Assembly (NCBI GenBank): GCA_021295715.1
Contig: JAGWBV010000040.1
Coordinates: 1 to 64,000 of the forward strand
Direction of reading: 5' to 3'
DNA: 64,000 nucleotides
From: Candidatus Poribacteria bacterium
Lineage (GTDB): Bacteria; Poribacteria; WGA-4E; WGA-3G
The notes under the pieces were generated by a model. The model had not been told where the DNA came from and made no database searches. It saw only the letters and a list, made by a program, of their open reading frames with translations. How positions within the stretch are numbered: the first letter of the stretch is position 1; every line of letters starts with the position of its first letter. This document shows positions 8,174 to 16,974 of the stretch, piece by piece. The position numbers were made by a program, and so were the translations under genes.

Positions 8174-8500
8174 TTAGGTCACAAAAACCCGCTGGTGCCT
8201 TATTGTTCCATCCGAAGGCGTAATATGAATTTCAACGTTACGATTTAGTTTCTTCAGGATCATTAGCAATCGCTCCAGAGCGAAATCTGTATCCATCTTC
8301 TTCAGGCGAGACACATCACTCCGATTGAGTCCAAAGCGTGCTTCCGCTTTCGCAGGAGTCAGTTTTAGTTCCTCAAGAAGACGGTGGATTGCAAAGGCGA
8401 GGTCTACTCTTAGCTGATGGTACTCCGCTTCTTCCTCCGAGAAACCGATGTCTAAAAACACGTTACCAGAACTTTCCTCAATTTTGACTTCTTCACTCAT
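8174..8500 (-). CDS. HTH domain protein, orphan antitoxin-like
   Basis: 108-residue DNA-binding protein. An XRE-type helix-turn-helix is visible at about residues 40-75: LTPAKAEARFGLNRSDVSRL. The C-terminal LERLLMILKKLNRNVEIHI resembles antitoxins of the HigA/HTH_37 group. The ATG at 8500 is preferred over upstream codons because GGAG sits 8 bases before it. These proteins usually follow a RelE/HigE-like toxin gene, but none is adjacent, so it is a solitary regulator or leftover antitoxin. It lies between the SDR cluster and an hsdM remnant, in accessory DNA. Confidence 0.7.
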   Translation of the reverse strand: MSEEVKIEESSGNVFLDIGFSEEEAEYHQLRVDLAFAIHRLLEELKLTPAKAEARFGLNRSDVSRLKKMDTDFALERLLMILKKLNRNVEIHITPSDGTIRHQRVFVT

Positions 8501-8551
8501 TTTTTTTCTCCATCGTTTCGTCGCTTGGTCCAAGACCCTACCCCTTTGGTA

Positions 8552-8830
8552 TTATACCTTATCTTCCAAAATCTTTACAACGTTTTCGGCAATGCGTTCC
8601 TCTAATTGATGTGCCTCGGCATTTAGGATTTCCAATTTCTCGTTGAGTTCACCAAATCGCTCTGCGAAGTCAAAATCATCAGAGGTTTGTTCGGCGACCC
8701 CAACATACCGCACAAGGTTGAGACTCCATCCTTGTGCTTCGATTTCCGCAAGAGTCGCCACCTTTAACGATCTTCCGTCAAATCCCCATGCTTTAGCTTG
8801 TAGGATGTAGACGGCGTATGGGTTTATCAT
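8552..8830 (-). pseudogene. hsdM: 3' remnant of type I methyltransferase HsdM
   Basis: The minus frame from about 8827 to 8552 encodes a typical HsdM tail: [20 protein letters not shown], then [19 protein letters not shown] and a coiled coil to the end. In complete N6-adenine methyltransferases this follows the catalytic domain by some 350 residues; here everything upstream is gone, replaced at about 8830 by the tnpB-side sequence. The remnant was probably cut by insertion or deletion linked to that element. Confidence 0.65.
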
Positions 8831-8841
8831 GGAAAAAAGGT

Positions 8842-8870
8842 TTGATATTGCCCGAAAAATGTGGTATAAT
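8842..8870 (+). promoter_or_regulatory. Sigma70-type promoter upstream of tnpB
   Basis: TTGATA (8842-8847), a 17-base spacer and TATAAT (8865-8870), pointing towards the tnpB remnant that starts 120 bases on. Confidence 0.6.
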
Positions 8871-8905
8871 GAGAGTATCAAGTTGGCAGACATGTTTAGC
8901 GTAAC

Positions 8906-8935
8906 CGCCCCCTTCCAGTAACGGGTGGGGACCCC
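8906..8935. repeat. GGGTGGGGACCCC dispersed repeat, copy A
   Basis: The 20 bases AGTAACGGGTGGGGACCCCG recur, inverted and with small changes, at 21702-21730. It lies between the promoter and the tnpB start. Confidence 0.6.
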
Positions 8936-8990
8936 GGTTGCGTGTCTGCCTCCCACTAAACAGCGGATAACTGCCTGATACCTGATTCCT

Positions 8991-10105
8991 ATGAAGACAG
9001 AAAAATACGAGTTTTATCACCAGTCGAATATTATGCAGATTGGCAATCTGATAGACGATCTGCATAGCGTGCATGTCCATCTCTTATTGTTGCAGAGACG
9101 CTATTATCGGATTTATGGTAAGTATGCCTCCCTCTCTCGTATTCTGAAACACATAACGAAGTTGAAACGAACAAGCAAACCGCATTGGAATCACCTCCCG
9201 TCGCAAATGATCCAAGACGTTGCGATCCGCATTGATCTGGGTTACCAAGCTTTTTTTGACAACATAGAAGATAGGAAGTTAGGCAAAACGAACCGCAAAG
9301 TCGGCAAACCGAAAATCAAGCCGAATCATAAGTATAAGTCAATCACCTTCACACAAGCAGGTTTCAAAATAGAAGGCAATCGATTGAGAATCAATTGTCT
9401 GAAAAAGTCCTTCACGTTTTGGAAACACCGTGAGTGGACTGGAAACCCGATAAAGAAAATAACACTCAAACGCGATAATGTAGGCGACTACTATTTGTAT
9501 CTTATCTGTGAGGATTGCGAACCTTCGGAGAAACTCCCATTGACCGGTAGTGAGGCAGGGGCAGACTTCGGAAGTAAAACATTCCTGACACTTTCAGACG
9601 GCATAAAGATAGCGTCGCCAGAGTTCTATAAGCAAAGTCTCAACGCAATCCGTTCGGCAAACAAGGCACTCTCTCGTAAGCAATATCTTTCGAGTGGCTG
9701 GTTTGGTGCGAAACGTCATCTCGCCCGTGTTCATAAGGATATAGCCAATCGTAGACGGGATTGGTTCTTCAAGTTGGCACTCCGACTTGTGCGTAAATAC
9801 GATAAGATTGCCATAGAAACGCTGAACCTCGAGGGTATGAAACGCCTCTGGGGACGCAAAATCTCTGACCTTGCCTTCGGTGAATTCGTCTTGATACTTC
9901 GGTGGACGTGTGCCAAATACGGCAAACATTGTTGAAATCAGGTCGCTGGACCCCTACGACAAAGCCCTGTTCGGAGTGTGGACACCTCAACGAAAATCTA
10001 ATGCTTTCAGATAGACAGTGGACATGTCCTGAATGTGGTTCATACCACGACAGAGACGTAAACGCTGCGATAAACATTTTGCAGGCTGGGGTACCCTGGA
10101 CCTAA
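8991..10105 (+). pseudogene. tnpB: TnpB-family RNA-guided nuclease, frameshifted
   Basis: IS200/IS605-group TnpB read in two frames. The first, 8991-9935, gives the N-terminal helical region (LQRRYYRIYGKY), the RuvC I Asp in AGADFGSKTFL and the RuvC II Glu in AIETLNLEGM. The second, entered near 9920, gives LLKSGRWTPTTKPC, the zinc ribbon CSECG...CPECG and the RuvC III Asp in HDRDVNAAINI. The catalytic triad is thus present, and only one indel around 9915-9930 separates the frames, where CAKYGK should run into the LLKSGRW segment. Total about 370 residues is normal for the family. No TnpA is present. A recent inactivation or an assembly error are both possible. Confidence 0.85.
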
Positions 10106-10240
10106 ACCAGATAAAGCCGCTCTGATTCGGAATAAGGGTTTCCTGCGGGTGGAGCGACAGTAAGACGGTGGACTCTCTGAGAAAACCGCAGTTGCTATGA
10201 AACCGAAGCCCCAACCTTTAGGTTGTGGGTGGTATCACAA
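9950..10240 (+). ncRNA. Candidate omega-RNA / IS605-type right end
   Basis: TnpB guide RNAs are transcribed from the 3' end of tnpB into the element's right end. Here the 135 bases after the tnpB stop contain no gene, then a hairpin CCCCAACC-TTTA-GGTTGTGGG (10209-10229) followed by TGGTATCAC, the arrangement seen at IS605-group right ends. The guide would be the bases just after about 10238. RNA limits are approximate. Confidence 0.45.
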
Positions 10241-10297
10241 ATCAAGGGTAGCTGCTGAAGGGAAACATTCTTGCCGATAGCTGACTGCCGAAAGCCA

Positions 10298-13200
10298 TTA
10301 GAAATAAGATCTGCCGAGTGAGCTTCCAGAACCGAATGCGTTGTAAGGCACGCCAGCCGGTATGGTTCGGAGTCCCCACGTTTCAGTCGTGGCATCGTAA
10401 CCGATACCCATCGAAACGGCAGGCTCCTGAATCAGATTCACCTGGAACGTGAAGTCCTGACGGACGCTGTTGTAGGGGGAGTCTTCGCGCTTAATTCCGA
10501 CACGGTTCCAAGAGATGCGCAGGTTCCAATCGTGGAGATTGCGTGTCATACTAATGCGTTGAGAATAGAATTGTCCTTCAATGGGATAATAGATAAGGCT
10601 CATGTCAAATGAGAGGTCTTGGCTAACACGGTAGCGTCCAGTAGCAGTAATAGATCGAGATGCCCGTCGGGACGTATGCCGTTTGCTGAAAGAGTTTCCG
10701 ATACTGACGTTCCAAGACGGTCGGGTGTAGCGGATATTCGTCCGGAACCCTACCATCTTAAACTGTTTCCCATCGTCGGGATGTGGGTTGGGGTCGTGTG
10801 TGAATCGGACGGTCATATTTAGGTTTCGACTCGGAAGCGGGACGAATGTGAAATCACTCTCAATGGGTTCATATTTCCGCCTATACAACGGCTCGAAGTC
10901 AGTGAAATCGGCGGTGAGTCGGGTATCAAAATAAAAGATACGGTGTGCCGACTGGCTCCGTCGGGTCTTGATTTCAAAGTTTGTATTGAAGTTATAGGTG
11001 AGCCTCTTCCGTTCATAGAAGTAGGTGCTCGGACCGAAAGGATAGAGGCTATCATCTTCGTCAACAGCGGGCTGATAATTGAATCGGAGTGAGGATTGGA
11101 TTTCGTGTCTCAACTTTCGGAGTCCAGGGATATAACCGACGTTAAAAACCCGGAAAAGTGTGTTTGTAGCGGATCCATTGAAGCTGTAAACGCCTTTTAC
11201 GATGTTCCTATTTTTGTCTTGGTCTTGGTCGTGCCATATCATATTTGTGTTGAGATCAAGGCTCATTTGGAGTTCCCGCAAGGGTGTAATCAGGAGCGTT
11301 GACTGCTTACGAACATCGAATCCGAGGTCCAGCGTCTGTAGGTATACATCTCTCTCCTCTACTTTACCCTTATAGACTTCTCTAAAGAAATTTCCCAATT
11401 CAAGATCCAAGTCGAAACTTGTGCTTTCAAGGGTTGGAACGGTGAAAAGTGAGAGAAAAGGTTGCTCAGTTTTGAAATTTTCAGCAACCTCTTCCAGACG
11501 ATCGTTGAGGCTGCCAAGCAGCGGGAGTGCACTTACTCGCATCCGTGAGAAATTTAAGGTGAATTGTGGCAGTTTCTGAAGCGAGGTAGTGCCTTCATCC
11601 GTGAAATCGTGAACGTGTCGGACTTCGAGCCTACCGGTAATATCTCCGATTGTTTCCCGCGAAAACGTGAGATTGTCATTCTCGTCGCGATCGGAGTCAG
11701 AGACGGTAGACAAACCGGATCCATAGGTGAGTATTGCGAAAGTGTTCAGCCTGGATTCTCCGGGGAGTTGCAGTTCTTCCTTGAAATTACGGGCTTGCAA
11801 CTCTGTTCTACCGGTAAAATTGATGGGGCGTCTACCTTCTTCACGGCTATCCCACGGCGTATAGAAAGATTGTGTATGTCCCCATCGCATAATCCACCGT
11901 CTACCGATACGTGTTGCGTTCTGCCGCTCGTAGGAATATCGGTCCGCACCGTAGAAGTAAATATCGCCGCGATAGGTTCTCTTTTTATCGACTTTGATGA
12001 GTCGAATGGACTTTTTGGTTTGAATGGGACGACTGCTAAATTCACCGGCATATAGCCTTTGTGCATCTGAGGCGACGGCACTCGGATCCTCCCAACGTCC
12101 TCGAAAACCGTTTTTCCGATACACTTTCAGTTCATCCTCTTCTTCCGCATCTTCTTCAGTGTTGGGGTCATCGGAAACTGCGTCGTCATCGGACGGCTCG
12201 GAAGTCGTCTCGCCTTCCACTTCACCCTCTGACGCGTCCTGTTCTACGCTCTGATTTTCATCAGTATCGTCCACCTCGTCCTGTTCTACGATTTGATTTT
12301 CATCAGTATCAGGAGGAGAGTCGTCAGGCTTCAGGCTTTGGCTTTCAGTTCCGTTTTCTGTGTCTGTCCTGTTTTCTATTCTTGTTCCAGCGGTGTCAGA
12401 TTCGTCGCTGACTGCTTCTTCACTCGCGTCTTCCGATTCACCAGCTTCCTCTATATCTTCCGATTCACCATCTCCCGCGGGTTCTTCAGGTTTAGGGTTC
12501 ATCACCTCTTCGTAGAAAGTATCCCATTCCGCTTCAAACTGTTCAGCAAGTTCCTCGAAAGTCGGGGTCTCCTCTTTTTCAATCAATTGGAAAATGTAAA
12601 GACCTTCGGGCATGGTGATAGGTCTCCGTTCAATAACATCTCCGGGATTCTCTAATCGCCTAACCGCGGAACGCCACGAGGATTCCATCTCATTTAAGAG
12701 CAAGCCGTTACCTTCATTCGGTTCGGATAAGGTCGGTTCGGCGATGTCTGCGAATTGCTCAGGGACGTGTATAAGTTGTTCAAATGGCTCACCTTCGTGG
12801 GCACGTTTGAGCATGTCATCTGCCAATTCGCGCAGGACGAATTCCGTGTCTTCACTGGCGGTAATAGCGATGTCAATGCGGCGGAGTTTAATTTCGCGTT
12901 CGCCATAGACATCAAGCACCCGTTCTGCTTTCAGAATATGGAAGGCAGATTCAGTTTGGACAATGGGACTAATTTCGCCCTCTTGTAGTGCGAACAGGGC
13001 TTCCTCTAAAACCGGATCGAGTTTCGGTTTGCCCTCCTCATCAACTTCACCGGGGACGAGAAATCCCATGTCGCCGCCATCGTAACGGGTGTCAAAATGG
13101 TCAGAATTGCTTTGTGCGATCTGTGCGAAATCCGCACCTTCTTCTTGGAGCTGCCCGAGGACATCTTCTGCCTTATCTTTCGCACGTTGGACATCATCTT

Positions 13201-14314
13201 CGGTGATTTTATATTCAATGAAAATCTGGCGTAGCCAATAGCGGTCGTATTCACCATCAAGCCTGTCCTGCAATTCATCCGCTTTATCTTTTAATTTCGT
13301 GCGTTGGTTCGGTGTTACATCGGGCGGAATCGGGATATAGATTTCTTGAAACTGGGTATCATTGAATCGGTATTTACCTTCAAACCCGAATCCCTGCCCT
13401 CGCTTTGAACTTCTGTCATAGAGCAGTGCCCCATCGTAACGGCGGTTGCGTGCTACAGGTAAGATGATACTGATGTTGGGACCTTGATAACTATCCGTCC
13501 CAATTTTAACGATAATCTTCGCAATCTTACCTTTCCGTATGTCCCGCCGAATGACAGGAAAATAGAAGAGCGGAAACCCACCGATACGTAAGACGATATT
13601 TTTGGCGATCATCTCCTGATTCATTCGGACAATGACTTCGGACACACTAAAATAGTAGTGTGGATATTTCAGTGAGCAGGTCGTCAGGGATGCACCGCGA
13701 ATATAGGAGCGATCTTCCTGTATTTTAAAGATTTCACTGCCGCCGAAGTACCATGGGTCGCTGAAGGTAAACCCGTTCCGAGCAATCCCTTTTTTGGTTT
13801 CGAGGTTGAACACGAGTTCATCGGAGTAAGTCTCTTCGTCCCCCATTATGAGGTGGACGTTCCCGGAGGCGCGCATGAGGTTTTCGTCGAAATCTGCCCA
13901 GATATGGTCTGCCCGGAGAATGACATCCTCGAATTTGATAAGTGCATTCCCATGAATTTGGACGAAATTATCAACCATAGCCATATCGTCGCCATCGCCG
14001 ATGACCATGCCCTCTTCAGGGACATCAGTTTCCGGGTTCAATCGCTCCGAGGCGGCATCCTCCTCCTGCGTCTGATCCGTAGTAGATTCAGGGGCCTCCG
14101 TTTCAGACGCAGGGGGTTCAACGGGTTGTGCCTCTTGCGCAAGAATGGACTGGAGGGGGTAAAGGAGACAGGCAATGACGAGTAAGGTCAGTGCTATACG
14201 CTCAATTCTGGGTATTGAGATGCGGAAGGCGTGATGTTGGTTTTTAATTTTACCTTGCGGTTCGGTGAGTTGGGTTTCAGGTTTGAAGTGCCTTTTCGTT
14301 GAACCGTCCTCCAT
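10298..14314 (-). CDS. lptD: LptD-like outer membrane protein with internal parvulin domain
   Basis: Predicted LPS-transport beta-barrel. In numbering from an upstream GTG at 14407: signal anchor about 68-90 (IALTLLVIACLLYPL), acidic Pro/Glu linker, OstA-like periplasmic domain about 145-285 (VQIHGNALIKFEDVILRADH), first barrel strands about 290-350 (GGFPLFYFPV), a PpiC/parvulin domain about 390-500 (RQIFIEYKI, FAQIAQSNSDH, YDGGDMGFL, LQEGEISPIV, AFHILKAERV), a second parvulin-like or degenerate region to about 640, a very acidic Ser/Glu/Asp linker to about 750, then aromatic-rich alternating strands of the main barrel to a C-terminal Phe. Typical LptD is 750-1000 residues, so the extra length is the insert and linker. 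Start uncertain: the ATG at 14314 lies in a dispersed repeat and has no strong SD. It lies directly after surA. Confidence 0.8.
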   Translation of the reverse strand: MEDGSTKRHFKPETQLTEPQGKIKNQHHAFRISIPRIERIALTLLVIACLLYPLQSILAQEAQPVEPPASETEAPESTTDQTQEEDAASERLNPETDVPEEGMVIGDGDDMAMVDNFVQIHGNALIKFEDVILRADHIWADFDENLMRASGNVHLIMGDEETYSDELVFNLETKKGIARNGFTFSDPWYFGGSEIFKIQEDRSYIRGASLTTCSLKYPHYYFSVSEVIVRMNQEMIAKNIVLRIGGFPLFYFPVIRRDIRKGKIAKIIVKIGTDSYQGPNISIILPVARNRRYDGALLYDRSSKRGQGFGFEGKYRFNDTQFQEIYIPIPPDVTPNQRTKLKDKADELQDRLDGEYDRYWLRQIFIEYKITEDDVQRAKDKAEDVLGQLQEEGADFAQIAQSNSDHFDTRYDGGDMGFLVPGEVDEEGKPKLDPVLEEALFALQEGEISPIVQTESAFHILKAERVLDVYGEREIKLRRIDIAITASEDTEFVLRELADDMLKRAHEGEPFEQLIHVPEQFADIAEPTLSEPNEGNGLLLNEMESSWRSAVRRLENPGDVIERRPITMPEGLYIFQLIEKEETPTFEELAEQFEAEWDTFYEEVMNPKPEEPAGDGESEDIEEAGESEDASEEAVSDESDTAGTRIENRTDTENGTESQSLKPDDSPPDTDENQIVEQDEVDDTDENQSVEQDASEGEVEGETTSEPSDDDAVSDDPNTEEDAEEEDELKVYRKNGFRGRWEDPSAVASDAQRLYAGEFSSRPIQTKKSIRLIKVDKKRTYRGDIYFYGADRYSYERQNATRIGRRWIMRWGHTQSFYTPWDSREEGRRPINFTGRTELQARNFKEELQLPGESRLNTFAILTYGSGLSTVSDSDRDENDNLTFSRETIGDITGRLEVRHVHDFTDEGTTSLQKLPQFTLNFSRMRVSALPLLGSLNDRLEEVAENFKTEQPFLSLFTVPTLESTSFDLDLELGNFFREVYKGKVEERDVYLQTLDLGFDVRKQSTLLITPLRELQMSLDLNTNMIWHDQDQDKNRNIVKGVYSFNGSATNTLFRVFNVGYIPGLRKLRHEIQSSLRFNYQPAVDEDDSLYPFGPSTYFYERKRLTYNFNTNFEIKTRRSQSAHRIFYFDTRLTADFTDFEPLYRRKYEPIESDFTFVPLPSRNLNMTVRFTHDPNPHPDDGKQFKMVGFRTNIRYTRPSWNVSIGNSFSKRHTSRRASRSITATGRYRVSQDLSFDMSLIYYPIEGQFYSQRISMTRNLHDWNLRISWNRVGIKREDSPYNSVRQDFTFQVNLIQEPAVSMGIGYDATTETWGLRTIPAGVPYNAFGSGSSLGRSYF

Positions 14315-14445
14315 TCCATTACAGACTACAAGTTTGGTATTATCTTTAATTTTACCACTGAACGGCGTAGCCTGCAACAACGGCGCAGGCGGATTTAAGG
14401 AATACACTTAAAACCGGATGTTCAGTGTTTCTCCGCAAGGTATAA

Positions 14446-15744
14446 TTAAAAATCAATTTTAATGTAAGCGTTTTCAAGGAGTTTGTTGGTGTATGCGTCC
14501 CATTCCTCTTGGAACCGCTGCTGGCGGAGTATTGAAGTAATCTGTTGTTTCTCTGTTTCGCTGAGGTTTGGACTATTCCGTTCATCGACTTTAAATATGT
14601 GAAGACCGGATTCAGTTTCGTGCGGTTGGCTGTGAGTGCCGGATTCAAGGGCTTCAATGATTGCACGAGTTTTAGGATTCAGTTCGGTCAAGGAGCGGAC
14701 CCCGAGATCACCGCCGTTCTCTCGCGTCTCAGTATCGTCGGAATGTGCCGATGCGAGTGCATTAAAATCTTCGCCGTTCTCCAGTTTTTTGAAAATTTCA
14801 ACAATACGCTCGCGTGCTTCTTGTATAGCTTTTTCACTCGGTGTAAGGGGAACGATGAGATACCGAAATGCGATCATCTTATCGGTTTTCATTTCGACAG
14901 TGAAAACGTAGAGTCCCTCGTTTCCTTCAACCGGCTCGCTAAATTTGCCAGCCTCCAAGTTTGTGAGCACATCTTGGAATACCTGTGGGAACCTTTTGAG
15001 CTCCTCTGTAGTAGCCTCTATGAGAATTCCTGCCTGTGAACTTGGATTTTCCTTAGAGGTATATCGTTGTGCCTCCTCCTCAAACTTCGCACCACCCGTT
15101 GTGATTTCATCGATCGATTTTTTTATGGTTTCAAGTGCGGTGTCCCGATCGGCTTGATTCGGTTTAAAGGCAACAAAAATGTGCCGCAAATGCACCTTAT
15201 CTGTTTTAGTGGGGAGTTGGTCCCGATTTTCCTCAAAAAATTGTTGGATCTCGCTCTCGCGTACTTGCAATCGAGGGACAATTCTTCCCATCACAAGCTT
15301 CTCTGCTTTGAGATTTCGCTCCGACTGTTCTCGAAACGCTACGAGTGTCATACCCTCTCTGTTTAATTGATTTTTAAATTCTTCGTCTGTCTCAATTTTA
15401 TATCGCTTCTTAAAGTCTTGAATGTACTGCTCAATTTCCACATCGCTGACGGTAACCTTCAGCGTTAATGCGGCTTCCAAAAGGAGCATTTGCCTGATAA
15501 GTCGGTCAAGTAATTCCGATCGTTGTCGTTCAGCCTCATTGAGTGCTTCCCGTTCGCTGAAGCGATAAACCTGTTGGAGTTCCATAGCACGCTGATTCAC
15601 CAAGACATCGAGTTCCCGCTTAGTCACAACATCGTCATTAACGTAAGCGACGATTTTGTCAAAGGTGCGGGCGACACCACTCCCTACACCACTGCTAATG
15701 AGTAGTAAGATGAACATGAGATACGCAGATACTTTATAAACCAT
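14446..15744 (-). CDS. surA: SurA-like periplasmic peptidyl-prolyl isomerase
   Basis: Outer-membrane-protein chaperone/PPIase of 432 residues. A signal peptide (MVYKVSAYLMFILLLISSGV) precedes the N-terminal SurA helical domain beginning DKIVAYVNDDVVTKRELDVL, then a first parvulin domain (VHLRHIFVAF, with SSQAGIL in place of GGDLG) and a second with ENGGDLGVRSL and GLHIFKVDE. Two parvulin domains after the chaperone domain is the E. coli SurA plan. The ATG at 15744 is chosen because the longer frame runs into a GGAAGG-rich repeat. LptD is a classic SurA client, and here lptD follows about 130 bases downstream, which supports the assignment. Confidence 0.88.
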   Translation of the reverse strand: MVYKVSAYLMFILLLISSGVGSGVARTFDKIVAYVNDDVVTKRELDVLVNQRAMELQQVYRFSEREALNEAERQRSELLDRLIRQMLLLEAALTLKVTVSDVEIEQYIQDFKKRYKIETDEEFKNQLNREGMTLVAFREQSERNLKAEKLVMGRIVPRLQVRESEIQQFFEENRDQLPTKTDKVHLRHIFVAFKPNQADRDTALETIKKSIDEITTGGAKFEEEAQRYTSKENPSSQAGILIEATTEELKRFPQVFQDVLTNLEAGKFSEPVEGNEGLYVFTVEMKTDKMIAFRYLIVPLTPSEKAIQEARERIVEIFKKLENGEDFNALASAHSDDTETRENGGDLGVRSLTELNPKTRAIIEALESGTHSQPHETESGLHIFKVDERNSPNLSETEKQQITSILRQQRFQEEWDAYTNKLLENAYIKIDF

Positions 15745-15851
15745 TATGGATGCCTCTATTATCGGTCTTCGATTGGAGGAGTGAATGTGGCTGGAAGGTT
15801 GGAAGGTTGGGGGCACCCATCCTTCCATTCTTCCTATCTTCCAGCTGAGCG

Positions 15852-16877
15852 TTATTCTTCAGGTTCCGCCTCTACGGGAGGTGTTTCGGATTGCGCTTCC
15901 TCCGATACCTCTTCGGCTTCTTCAGATTCCGCCTCTGGGATGCGATCTATATACGTTTTGACCTCGGCGCGTTCTCGAAGTTCGATGACCCAGTTGTCCA
16001 TGAGTTCCTGTCGTTTCTCGCGTTCCGCTTTCCGGATAACACTCTTACGAACGTCTTCCTCCTCAAACGGTTTTTGGTATTCATCGCGAGCTTCATCTTT
16101 TCGGAATATCATGTAGTATTTCTGTCCCTGAACGTCGACTTCAATAACACCATCGTGCATCTGACCGATCTCCGCAGCAAACGCCGCATCTAAGAAAGGT
16201 TCAGTTCCCGCAGGAAAGGAACTCCGACTAATATAGTCCGTGTCACCCGGAGATGTTGGATTCGCACCGGGACCGACGAGTTCTCCGCGGTCGGAGAGTT
16301 CCTGAGCGACTTCAAGGATGTCTTTGCCTTCCTTGATTTGCGCGTATACTTCATCACTCCGCTCTTTATTCAGGAGCGTGATGCACGAGAGCCTGACCTG
16401 TTCAGGACGAACGTACTCGGCTTTGTTCGCTTCGTAGTGCTGAGCGTAGTCGTCTTCGGTCAAAGTGAGCTTGCCGTCTACCTCTTGTGCGGTAATTTTC
16501 TTGACCATCAACTCGTGAAGATAATCCTGAACCTTCTTGAGAATTTCTGGGTCTTCATTGAGTTTTTCGTCTCGAGCGAGATTGAGAATGAGTCGACTCT
16601 CCGCCATGAGGAGCATATAAGTTTCCAGCCCCTCTTTATCCTGATATTGACGCTGCTTGTATTCGGGGAGTTCACTAATCTCCTGCATCATCTCTTCGAG
16701 GGTGATGCGTTGTTTACCGTTCCATTCAAATTCAGCGATGACCGTTCCATCCGCACCGATCGCCTTGTCGCCGCAGCTATAGAAGACAGGATGCGTGACA
16801 AGGATCCCGATGAGAAGTAAGGGGGTAATTCGCGACGAAAAAATTCTGCCCATGGAGCGGGCAACTATTCTGAGCAT
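15852..16877 (-). CDS. PpiC-type peptidyl-prolyl isomerase, probable lipoprotein
   Basis: Periplasmic or membrane-tethered parvulin of 341 residues. The N-terminus has a hydrophobic segment ending in FYSCGD, a possible lipobox Cys. A SurA/PrsA-like helical region follows (YKQRQYQDKEGLETYMLLMA), then a parvulin-like domain (RPEQVRLSCITL to YYMIFRKDEA) and an acidic, Glu/Pro-rich tail. AAGGAG lies 8 bases before the ATG at 16877, so upstream codons are rejected. It shares layout and wording with the next gene upstream (16975-17955), a tandem paralogue. The normal GGDLG glycines are weak here (GPGANPTSPGDTDY), so isomerase activity is uncertain and a chaperone role is possible. Confidence 0.78.
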   Translation of the reverse strand: MLRIVARSMGRIFSSRITPLLLIGILVTHPVFYSCGDKAIGADGTVIAEFEWNGKQRITLEEMMQEISELPEYKQRQYQDKEGLETYMLLMAESRLILNLARDEKLNEDPEILKKVQDYLHELMVKKITAQEVDGKLTLTEDDYAQHYEANKAEYVRPEQVRLSCITLLNKERSDEVYAQIKEGKDILEVAQELSDRGELVGPGANPTSPGDTDYISRSSFPAGTEPFLDAAFAAEIGQMHDGVIEVDVQGQKYYMIFRKDEARDEYQKPFEEEDVRKSVIRKAEREKRQELMDNWVIELRERAEVKTYIDRIPEAESEEAEEVSEEAQSETPPVEAEPEE

Positions 16878-16974
16878 TTCTCTAACTCCTTTTTTCATAG
16901 CCGTCGGCGATTGGCTATCAGCCATCAGTAAGAAACAAACGCTTTTCTGATTGCTGATGGTTGACGGCTGACGG

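Noticed and set aside
11564-12055. 163-codon plus-strand frame inside lptD
   Set aside because: Antisense shadow of the LptD coding frame; no RBS and Cys/Arg-biased composition typical of shadows.
15745-15828. Longer start of surA at 15828
   Set aside because: The extra residues are encoded by the GGAAGG-type dispersed repeat; the signal peptide begins at 15744.
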